From Opisthorchis felineus (lineage: Eukaryota; Platyhelminthes; Trematoda; Opisthorchiida; Opisthorchiidae): a stretch of 64,000 nucleotides of DNA. Shown one piece after another: positions 46,480-55,499 of this stretch. The translations under genes and the position numbers were made by a program. The notes beneath the pieces were generated by a model. That model searched no databases and was not told the DNA's origin. It saw only the letters and a list, made by a program, of their open reading frames with translations. The first letter of the stretch is position 1; every line of letters starts with the position of its first letter. Location of the stretch: positions 23,555 through 87,554 of the forward strand of contig SJOL01008373.1 in assembly GCA_004794785.1 (NCBI GenBank), in the 5' to 3' direction.

Positions 46480-48550
46480 CTGGGCTGATTTTAGGAGATG
46501 ATATAAGAGGCTTATAGTAAGAGATGCAAGATAAGATGAAGGAACAGGTTGCCGCGAGGAAGCTAGTGGTGTAGTCAAACTCTCTGCCAGAAGTGGGCTG
46601 CGTTGGGGGTGAACAGGAATCCTCTGCGTTGGTTGTAGTGGAAGGGGCTTTGAGATGGGAAGGTGAGATACAGTTGAATGTCTTAGAGGTAGAGCTGTAC
46701 GTGGCTTCAGAATAGGCGGGAGCTGTGGTGGAGTAGGTAGTTGCCAAAAAGGGATCCAGGGCAAAGAATATGCGGGTTGCCAGGGAGCGGAGCTTGGTAG
46801 GGACTAAGATTAAGTGAGGGCGTCTGTGGGTTAGGGACCCTGCCAAGGACCAGGTTTGCATGGTGTGGGGGACCACAGGTGTACTTACGTACCATGCAGG
46901 GTATGGTCAGGCTTGTAGAAAAAGGGCGAAGAGCGGGACCTCGGGGAGCTGGTGTGGGGGAAGGCTTTATGTTACGAGGCTTCGACAGCATGTGTTTGAG
47001 CCCGAGGAAGCGCTTTGGTGGAGAGAAGCGGAATGTCATTAGGTCGGGGGGTCTGGGGCAAGAGACTGCGCTCTCGCATACGATTGCAGCGCCAGTTAAG
47101 GGCTGGTGAGATACCGCACCTGTTATATCAGCGGGGAATTTTGTTGGCGCGGTCGAGGTCAGAGGCTTCATATGTAGGTGCCCAATAGTAGACGTGGCGA
47201 GCTCGTGGTCTTCTGCATGAGATGCGGAGCTGAGGGTCGTCAAGCAGGCTTGTGTGTTACCTTGACACAAGTCAGCATCACAGTCTAGCGAGCTTAGGCG
47301 AAAGGCGATTCCAGGATAATGAAGGTCAGAGAGGGGATCAGTGCTGGAGCATGGAGCTTTTTGGGATAGCACGTTACTTCCGGCACTTGGAAGGGGAGCT
47401 GGAAGTTGGACCAATTTAGAACTGGCTACATTGTTGTCGGGGACGGCTTCGAGCCCAACCGAACTTGCGGCGACTGTAGAGGAGGCCGAAACAGTTGGCA
47501 TACTAAGTAAGCTGCTGTTTGAAATTGGGGTTCCATGGCTGCTATGCGCACATGTGTCAACGGTGATATGGCTTTTGTAGTTTTCCGAGGGGTTGGTTTC
47601 ATTGGAAGTCTGCAATTGAGTCATACAGGGAGTATTGACTGGTGCACATTGGTGAAGGGAAGAGTGGTCCGTTTGGTAGTGATCAGTGGCGGACTCTATA
47701 GGTTTGGAGAGTAGATTTTCCGGGAGCTGCTTTCGCAGACGCGTACGAGCAGCTTTGACTTTGACGGTTTGGAATGCTGGATCCGTTTGATGGTTACCAG
47801 TAGTTGCCTCTGGAGGTTTGGGGAGTGAATTCCTTGTGAGCTGTCTTTGTAGTCGAGTGCGGAAAGCTTTGACCTTTACGGTCTGGAGTGTTTGGGTAGA
47901 GGACAGAAGGGCCTGGGATGTTAACAGGAGCGTTGCATCGTTTTCGCCTCTGAATCTCATTAGCATTGAGCAACGCAACGATGGTTTTTACTTCCTAAGC
48001 CGTCGATTTGTACACACTGTGTCATGCATGTTACATGCCGTCAGGATGGCAGATTTTGTGCGTTCCACCGGGATGCGATCGGGAGCATTGTATATTAGGA
48101 CCTGTTTACGGCATTCTATACGCCGACTAATCTCAGAGGCGAGCGTGTCAATGAGGACTGACGCTTTTGTAAGATCTGTTGGATCACACATTGCATCAGG
48201 TGTTAGAAGGCAGGCAAGTGGTTGCATGCTGCGGTAGGATATTAGTTAGCTCTCCATCATATGCACACGAGCACTGAGATTTGCCAGGTCAGTGTACAGC
48301 TGAGATTCTTTTTGGTAAAGATGAGGGAAGATAACTACTGAGTGAGGCAGGAATGGAAATGTCAGTTAGTACAACTGAGCAGTCTGAATTTAATTGAAGC
48401 ACTCTGTGAACCAGCCTTGAGGAGTGATGGGGTAGTGTGCTGGGCCTTTTGCCTGCGCGGCTCCTCTTTGGACACGATAAGGGGAAGGATGACGGGGAAT
48501 CAGGGTCTGACAACCGCTTAGAGGAATATGGGAGTGGTGGCATTATCCAA
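46480..48550 (-). pseudogene. CR1-like LINE ORF1 region, frameshifted
   Basis: Three consecutive minus-strand frames look like one decayed ORF1. The first starts near 48,543 (MPPLPYSSKRL) and passes through SAVHTDLANLSARVHMMES. The second (48,227-47,988) contains RKQVLIYNAPDRIPVERTKSAI, a strand-helix pattern typical of RNA-binding ORF1 proteins of fluke CR1 elements. The third is 423 codons (46,707-47,978), begins RCSMLMRFRGENDATLLLTSQ, and has two copies of a TVKVKA.RTRL..QL unit (near residues 33-46 and 69-82) followed by a long Ser/Thr/Pro-rich tail. ORF1 proteins package LINE RNA. The assignment by position is firm; the domain is inferred. Confidence 0.65.
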
Positions 48551-48599
48551 TTCGATTTATTAGTAGTGTGCCTCACTTTAGTGGTGCTGGCAAGCTTAT

Positions 48600-49190
48600 A
48601 ACTCAGGGAAGCCCAATCAAGCGGGAAAGGGTTGAAGGGATATTTGAGTGCGATTAAAGATGGAATGTCCTAAATGGGTAGCTAAATGCTGTACTAGAAG
48701 TAAGTAAAACCCTGAGGTCGGGCGAGGATCCAAAAATTTTCTTACAACACCTGACGGACAGGCGATCAACCGATTTGGGTGAGTCGTTTTAAAGCAACAA
48801 ATGCGTGGCCCGCGGATAAGACCTGTGCACCCTCCTGATTACAGATGGCACCGGACTTCCAGTCATCCATGTCTCCGTAGAAAGTGAGCAGTCTACTTCT
48901 GTGCGTAAACTGCTTAGCTTGTTGAGGAAGATGATGGGCAAACAGTGTCGAGTGAAGACGACTGTTATGGACAAATTGGCAACATAAATATGGGCAGACA
49001 GAGTCTTGTTAGGCTGAGATGTTACTTTGTGTTTTTTTCAAATCCGCAAGGCAATCAAGAGGCACGTACGTAGTATTTAACATCCACGTGCTCTGGTTAG
49101 GAAAACTGCGAACAGCCAACCCATATTCCACCGTATGGCTCGCCTAGTCAACGTCGCGCAGTATGTTCTCTGTTTACCATAATACCAACA
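48600..49190. other. Stretch with no recognised gene
   Basis: Between the 5' side of the CR1-like LINE and the possible MULE scrap. Nothing beyond short frames is visible. Confidence 0.4.
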
Positions 49191-49199
49191 TACCGACTT

Positions 49200-49466
49200 C
49201 GGCAAGACCTGCAAGTGCTGCGGCGCACCGACCCTGAATTGGTTTCTTACCTCACAGCTCACTGGCCGTATATCATCCGCAAGTGGGCGGTGCATGCGCG
49301 ATTTGGAATGGCCCACTTTAGCCGTGTGACCAAAAACCGCGTGGAGAACGCCAAAGGAAGCCTGAAAAAGCGGGTGCACTATTCAAACAGTCTCGAGCGT
49401 GCTAATAAGGATGTGACCTTCCCCGCCTCGTCGCTCATGAGGGAAGATAAGATGCATACGTCGTAA
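49200..49466 (+). pseudogene. Possible MULE-type transposase fragment
   Basis: The 83-codon frame contains YLTAHWPYIIRKWAVHAR followed by NRVENAKGSLKKRVHYSN. The pattern Y....W...R..W......H......T.NRVES....LK is seen near the end of the MULE transposase domain and in SWIM-type zinc finger proteins related to it. The frame opens at 49,215, with similar sequence starting a little earlier. No terminal inverted repeats or SWIM finger were found. It may be a fragment of a captured or dead element. Confidence 0.45.
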
Positions 49467-49499
49467 CATTGCGACCAAAGGGAAATCCTGGAGGGCGAT

Positions 49500-50100
49500 G
49501 GCCACGTACCAGACGTGGTCTAGCGAATGACTACGTATGAGTATTCCCTGGTTTTGAGACAGTTAGAACAGCGCTCCCCGAGGCTGCACTGCCACCGTGG
49601 TAGAACTAACAAGGTGAAGTAAATCCATGCTGAATAAATTTAATACTAATGTTTATTCTTGACTGATGAGTGGCATACCAATAGCTTGTTTCCAGCAATC
49701 TGCTGGACCACGTCGAGTTACGCGCAAAACCCCAAAGGACAAATCGCTCCAATGGAGGTTTATCAACAAATGCGATACTATAAATACAATAATACAATAA
49801 TAAAACTGTACAAACCTCAAATCGTGGGACTACGCCGGCCTCTATATACCGGTTTAGGAACTGCTAATTCCTAACGGGTCGCAAAGTCCACATCGACTCA
49901 AAGCCAAGTATTAACAAGATAGCGAAACCATCTGTCAGCTTTAACAACACGTGCGATGACAAGGTAGTAGAACGGTTTAAGTTCAGGTCAAAGACAAGAA
50001 TGTTGGTGTAGGCGCAAAACCGAAATAACAAAAAGGGGGAATGCCGTTGTACAAAATAAGGATAGGAGAAAAGAATCAACACCGCCCCCAAAGCCAGCAT
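49500..50100. other. Stretch with no recognised gene
   Basis: Short frames only. A TTTAATACTAATGTTTATTC segment near 49,640 resembles the tails of the LINEs in this window, but no body is attached. Confidence 0.35.
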
Positions 50101-50329
50101 GGCTTTCTCTGACCTACCATCTCAATCCACCGCATACAAGAATGAGATCAACGAGAATGGTACAATTGCTCTAGCCACAAACGCTAACCTCAATCCGGAG
50201 CATGCGCCTTCTGTGGGTGAGCAAGTAAGAGCCTTCTACTCCTTCCAGCAGGCAGCCGCAACGTATATCACGCTTACCTTAACCGAGACAGTCTTTACTA
50301 ACACTTTCTGAATGTGGCCATCACTTCCA

Positions 50330-51130
50330 CCATGATGCCTTAAACTGCCATCGTGACCTCCACGATTGGGGCAACCACGACCTCTGCCACTGGAGCCTCT
50401 GCCCCCTTGAGGAGAAACGTTCCGTGCCTCCTAGTTTGGGCCAGAATCTCGTCTGTCCTGACTTCCAAGCTGGTTTTTTAAACGGGGCGGAGTTACTCGC
50501 TTCTCGCGAATCTCCCACTAGTATCTTTTCATGGCTGGCGTGCTCTACCCTCTCTACCGACCCAACGTTCTTATCTACCTCATTTTCACCTTCATTATCT
50601 TCACTGGCAGATTCCTCCTTCTTTAAAGTACCCTCAGCTTTCCATGGTACTTGGTCGTCACACTCTGGCTTGTTGCCATTATTTTCATTTTTTAACGCAG
50701 TAAATGCAATAGCTGAATTTGACTTTGAGGAGAACCCCAGGAAGGCGGCGTTAAACTACTGAGTGCGACATCGTTTGTCCAGAAGAATGTATGAAGCTGG
50801 TTGGCAACCTCGAGGAAATTTTGAGAGTAACATTCCCATGGCTACAGATTTGGGAGCGCCCATTATAACGAATGCTTCGCTAGTCTCTGGCGCTAGAAGA
50901 GCGAAGTCATCAGATGACTCATCCAATAGAAACTGTGCAGTCTTCTCATCAACGGAGAGTGCTTCCTCACCGGGTAGCAAATTCTTCGTATTACGCTTAG
51001 CGGATACCGTCGTCACCGCTATCTGTTTCGGCTGTTCCAAAGGGCATAAATGCTCTTCAACTGTAGGAGCATCCGAGGTAGATTTAATGTCAACAGAGGT
51101 TTGTGAGATACCGCCTGCCTAGGTGCAGTT
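50330..51130 (-). pseudogene. Unidentified acidic coding-like segment ending in an RGG-rich tail
   Basis: On the minus strand, 51,040-50,756 encodes an acidic stretch (LSVDEKTAQFLLDESSDDFALLAP). After a stop, a second frame continues (FNAAFLGFSSKSNSAIAFTA, a run rich in E/D/K, then APFKKPAWKSGQTRFWPKLGG). A third frame gives SSGRGRGCPNRGGHDG near 50,400. That order (acidic part, lysine/glutamate-rich part, RGG tail) resembles RNA-binding proteins, and the three frames in series suggest a decayed, possibly retrocopied, coding sequence. I do not recognise the parent gene. It is joined directly to the BEL/Pao relic at about 51,140. Confidence 0.4.
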
Positions 51131-51139
51131 GACTTCTTG

Positions 51140-52690
51140 GCATCAGAGAAAACATGCAGTTCAGTGTGATGTACATCAAACTCAATAGGCGTTATGCGTC
51201 GAGGTATTTCCAGCGCCTCAACTATTTGTATATCGCACTGCCAACAGTCCCACAAACATTCCATGGCTGTATTAATCCGTTTGTTCAGGCCACATTTCCC
51301 CTCGCACAGTCGTAATAATCGTTTGTATTGAAGTAGAGGCGGGGCCACGAATCCGAGGTCACAAAGTGAAGCGATGCAAGAAAGTATGCAAAGTTTAGTC
51401 GCTATGCTTGCTAGCAAACCGACCTTGTGTCGGAAGCATTCCCTTTTGACGAACCAGCACAGACCCAATGTATTGTGCAAACTCGAACCTGAAGTGTCCA
51501 GATCAACTAGCTGGAATGCTTGCTCGCTAATAGAGATGGCATTCAAAACTTCCGGACTGTTGCTTACCCACTTATGCAAACTGGATCCGTCCAGACGCAA
51601 CGTCGAACCGAGTTCACAAACTGGTTCCTTGGCTATATCAACAGTTTCTACTGATACAAGACAGTGGTCTACGTAAAGGTTTTCCTCTACTTCAGAAACC
51701 GTCCTTTCTCCTGAAACATTTCTATTGTCATCAGCAACCCTATGCGGAGCAAAAGCAGCGCATAACGAGGAAGAAGTGGTTCCAAACAGATTCGCGTTAT
51801 GATAGGCGCCTGCGGTTCCAGTAGGAAGGGCTGGTCCGAAAATTGCCCGTCCCAAGGCCGTTAGATAAGCGTAGGGATGTTTCGGAGATCTCAGACGTTG
51901 CTCGATAACCCAATGGGCCTCTGGGACATTTGCTCCCATCAAACTTGAAACGTCATTTCCAAGAATTCTTGCGGGCTGAACATCCGCAAGGTGAGTCCAT
52001 TTGTTCAACAACAAATCATCCGGAATCATAGCCTTGGCGATGGGAAGTGACCCGATAGTGTAGGCACAGTCGACGTCCACAACATACCCGTCATTTAAAG
52101 ACTGTATGGCAAAGCCGACTGTCATGGTATCTTTGATGTCGGGGCCATTTACCAGTGATACTTCTACGCGCGTCACTTCCCCTTCTATCTCAAGTTGCTT
52201 TGCCACGTCTGCCGTTAGTAGGGTGGTATCAGAACCATAGTCCAACAAAGCATGATTTAGTACAGTCCCCTTTGGCCCAATCGGCCGCACTGCTACGAAC
52301 CCAAGGTAGCTCCGGGGTCCCCCAACTACTGTTGAGTTTACGTTGGCACCTTTCGTAGGCTTATTCACCATCCGCTGTGTCGTGAAGCAGACGGTGATGT
52401 CACTGGTTGCAATTCGAGACGTCGCAACGTGTAGGGAGGCGACAGTCAAATGCTCTATGGTTGGGCTCTAGGCGATTAAAGCATAACTTGAGGTCTTTCA
52501 GTCCACCCAGCTTCTTGGCTTGAGGTAGGGTGCTAAACACTTCACAGTCTGAAAGGCTATGAGTCTGGGAACAGTGAGGACAAGCCATACTCGCTTTCAT
52601 AGCTACGACGTTGAGGCGGTTCTTCAATACACTGCCGCTTTCACAGAGTAAGCAGACTCGAGAACTTAATTCGCACTTTCTAAAACGTTC
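51140..52690 (-). mobile_element. BEL/Pao LTR retrotransposon remnant (zinc fingers, protease, decayed RT)
   Basis: Minus strand. 52,690-52,440 encodes a gag end with paired zinc fingers: CPHCSQTHSLSDCEVF, then LCFNRLEPNHRAFDC..PTRCDVSNC. A long frame (52,449-51,019) follows with protease-like HALLDYGSDTTLL (68-78; the usual T of D-T-G is Y), a V.L.NGPDI... strand set, then LYVDHCLVSVETV (258-270), where BEL RTs have YVDD. Further on are LHKWVSNSPEVL, LGLCWFVKRECF and LCDLGFVAPPLLQYKRLL, and finally HVFSDAK. The RT fingers are missing between about residues 240 and 257. Protease and RT active sites are both altered, so the copy is dead. The frame then runs into unrelated sequence. Confidence 0.83.
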
Positions 52691-52715
52691 ATAATCCCCA
52701 GGATACTTCAGGTAA

Positions 52716-53119
52716 GCAAAAAACCTGTTTGAACAAGATTTGACCAACAGGCATTTCACCGTCGAGCCAGCAAACACACGGCGGGAACGTGGTAAGAAGT
52801 TTTTCAGGCTCAGAGCGTACACTTTTATTAGGTAAATTTTTTCCATTTCGTGTAGTAGCTGCATGGAATGACCTTCCTCTGACGGTTGTCCACGCTCCTT
52901 CTAGAACCCAGTTCAAATCACTATTAGACAATTTTTTACGCGGGTCCTCATGCTGGCAAGCATATTGCCACGTGCTGAGAACTTAAATAGCAGTGCTACA
53001 CCCTTTTTTCGCTTGTGCCGTTCAGGTGTACGACAGCCGCTGAACGACAAGAACAAAACCGACCCGGGAAACGTGGGCGAAAGCCTCTATCCTGCGTATC
53101 AATCCATGAATCCGTGAAT
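52716..53119 (+). mobile_element. CR1/Jockey-type LINE 3' fragment, inverted relative of the copy at 37 kb
   Basis: AACCTGTTTGAACAAG..TTGACCAACAGG at the start, FFPFRVVAAWNDLPLTVVHA in the middle (52,846 onward) and ACACCCTTTTTTCGCTTGTGCC plus the TATCAATCC.TGAATCCGTGA region at the end match the minus-strand copy at 36.9-37.34 kb. This copy is shorter, has frameshifts at its left end, and lacks the AT-rich tail. It abuts the BEL/Pao zinc-finger region. Confidence 0.85.
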
Positions 53120-54071
53120 CAAAAGTATACTTTACACTGGTTCGCAAAAATGAACGAAATAGAGAAACAAGTGGGTGGATGATGACTGACGCTGCTAGAA
53201 ACGGGCTTCGCGCAATATACGACATATTGAATCGGTTGTGCATTCAAACGAGTCAGTTTCGAAAATCACTTCAAATAGGTCTCCAGCATCCTACCTATTC
53301 TGTTTTCCTGATTTTCAGGAGGCTTTTATGCAACAACTGATATATTTGTCTTGCACGCGTAGAAGAAATAAGTGGTAATAACGTCGCAAAACTTGACCAC
53401 CTCTGTTCACCGGTGCCTATGTGTTGACTGGGTCGGCGGATTAATCAAGGTCACTCCAGGGCCTTTTTGATCAACCGGCAATCGCCGAGGTAAAAACGCT
53501 CCGCTATGACTACCTCATGTTGTGACCAATCAGGGAGGATTCTTTCTGGTCCGTAGGTGGCTTGTCGTACGTACGGTCCAATTGGTGTCCAATTTTCCCA
53601 ACCGGCTAGCCTTTGCACTACTAGGGTATGGTTTATCTATGTGATGGTCCGCTCATAGAATCGGATGGTCAGCTCGACCAGCCACTTTTGTAGATTTTCC
53701 AACATTGATAAAAGACTATTGTTCTATATTCCACATTCTTCCGGCTCCTGAAGAAATAGCGTAGACCTTTGGCTCTCCAGCGGAAGCGCGAAGAAAATAT
53801 GCTCAAGAATTTGAATCATGGGTGTGCAGAAACATCGCCGCTCCCGGTACAATCCGTGCTCTGGGCAACTTTCTGAACCCGTTTCTTTTGGTGGTTTCGA
53901 AATTGCCTCGTGTACATTTTCAGCGTCCTCCATTCTGAGAAACGATCGTTTCTCAAGTCAGTCGACCGATTTTTCAACCTTCTCGATAACACCAACCTCT
54001 TAGGGCGCATTCCTGAAGTATTTTAGCGTAGATACACGAAGTATCGACAGAGGCCTCTCTCACATATACAT
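53120..54071. other. Stretch with no recognised gene
   Basis: A segment near 53,760-53,980 has coding-like frames on both strands (up to 69 codons) without recognisable motifs. A 12-bp motif GTCGACCGATTT (53,961-53,972) recurs at 54,279-54,290. Confidence 0.35.
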
Positions 54072-54314
54072 AGGAGCAACCCAGTTAGCACGCGTCCGCG
54101 CCTGGGTGCAGAACCTGTGCGGAATCTGTGCAGAACTTCTGCACTAATGGAGTTCTTTTAAGCCGAGGGGAATCGATACATTTAGGAGGCATCAAAGCCT
54201 CTTTATTTGTCACGCAGTGACAAAAAACCACAATGCCCTGCATTTCCGGGTGCCTACGGAATGTACATTCCGTAAACTGTCGACCGATTTAAATGGTTAA
54301 CTATAGTTGCTCCT
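54072..54314. mobile_element. Candidate small foldback (MITE-like) element rich in palindromes
   Basis: The ends are exact 9-bp inverted repeats AGGAGCAAC (54,072-54,080) and GTTGCTCCT (54,306-54,314), and the partial match extends inward (GTTA on both). Inside are a TTTGTCAC/GTGACAAA hairpin around 54,209-54,227, a perfect 20-bp palindrome TACGGAATGTACATTCCGTA (54,255-54,274) and repeated GTGCAGAA units near 54,109-54,150. No coding capacity. There is no clear target-site duplication, so the mobile-element label is an inference. Confidence 0.4.
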
Positions 54315-54779
54315 GGGTGTGACACGCGTACTCCAAGGGGTGGAGGGTGATTAGTATTCCCATTACTTCAGTGCGATTCCGATCCTCTTTGCAGGATTAT
54401 CCCCTAGTCTCTCAGTCATACCCCAGTTCCCACGCATCATTTGTCGTCGCTTCCCTCCCACTTACTACTTTTCTAGCCGGTACACAGTTTTCGCCTTCAA
54501 ATGACTGAGTTTACCCTCATTCATTGGCCCGATAGCGCCCCGTGTATCCCTGTTATGACTTATTTTATTGTCTTCTGCAGTGTGAATCAAGGTATGTTTG
54601 AGCTATTTATTCAGACCTAGGTGCCACGGCCCAGCAACACAGGTGGTAGAGCCCAGTTCATTTACCACTCCCTTTTCGCTATGCGGTTTTTGGCTGCGCC
54701 ACTTGGTTTTCAGCCATTCGTGTACGAACTTGTCGAGCATACTGAACTGATCGGCTTCCCACGGCGAGGAAGATCGTAT

Positions 54780-55000
54780 GGAACTCCCATCCTCATCGTT
54801 TCTTCCTAACGATGCTGAAAGGTGGTGGAGAAACTGTCCAGTGGACGCTCGATTAGCGGCCTGCGTCAGTTCCGCTGGTTTGGTCATGCCTCATGAACGT
54901 CCGAAGACCGTTTACCTAGGTGGCCTTCAATTGCCCCAGTAGGTTTCGAGTGATGGGAATCCAGAACCAACGCCATTGCCAGTACAGAAGCGGATCGCGA
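54780..55000 (+). mobile_element. Very decayed RTE-like LINE scrap
   Basis: LRQFRWFGHAS..SEDRLPRWP read across 54,863-54,930 resembles the '[16 protein letters not shown]' block of RTE reverse transcriptases seen elsewhere in this window. A stop interrupts it and the flanks are not convincing. Confidence 0.35.
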
Positions 55001-55004
55001 TGCA

Positions 55005-55195
55005 TGGACATGGTATAACCCATCGGTTAATTTACGAAGCTACTGCTGCTGGTTTAAACTCAACCCTGGCTTTTCCATGGCTCCTTCTAGGCTTGGACAA
55101 CTTTGCAGCATCTCGGTCCTTGTTCCTTTTTGGAATAGCGTTACAACGGTGCGCCTGAAGGGTGTCGCGGCTGGACGGCTATTATTACTGTTACC
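55005..55195 (+). mobile_element. tRNA-derived SINE, copy 4 (decayed)
   Basis: The body matches the SINE family (TTCTAGGCTTGGACAACTTT; GTTACAACGGTGCGCCTGAA; GTGTCGCGGCTG) and the tail has ATT-rich units. The head is degraded: a B-box-like GGTTTAAACTC and an A-box-like CCCATCGGTTAATTTACG. It lies about 300 bases upstream of the golgin gene, in the same orientation. Confidence 0.6.
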
Positions 55196-55499
55196 TGGAC
55201 AGCGTCTGTCCAAGATACTCCGGATTCTGATTAATCATGTTTCAAGACAGTCTCTTTAAATTAAGGTTAAATGCTATTTCAGGTGAAAGGTCCCTTAAAA
55301 CAACGATCGTATGGTAATAGTACAGTTTATCGTCAACCGTAATGCTGCTTTTGCTGTGAATGTAGTGTGATGTTAACCGTACACTTTCGGGTGAGTGCGC
55401 CTGTGTAACCCATAGGAAACCATAAATGCAAGTGTTGACCCAATTTTTCAAATGGTAGTGTTTTTACTGTCACAGGACACCACAATCCACTGTTTCCCT

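Larger units (their letters stand above)
37905..48600 (-). mobile_element. Long CR1-like LINE, interrupted by a Ty3/Gypsy element
   Basis: A minus-strand non-LTR element runs from about 48,600 (5' side) to at least 40,944 and perhaps to 37,905, where an ATT-repeat tail follows a 'ttcccaacctgtagggaac'-type end like those of other LINEs here. Parts in order are an ORF1-like region (48,550-46,480), the Ty3/Gypsy insertion (44,059-46,471), an apurinic endonuclease (43,827-42,919), a reverse transcriptase (42,795-41,398) and an RT C-terminal segment (41,261-40,944). Frame breaks between the parts show it is inactive. The region 37.9-40.9 kb has no coding signature and shares the purine-rich plus strand of the element, so I infer a long 3' untranslated part; it could be unrelated sequence. 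Confidence 0.75.
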
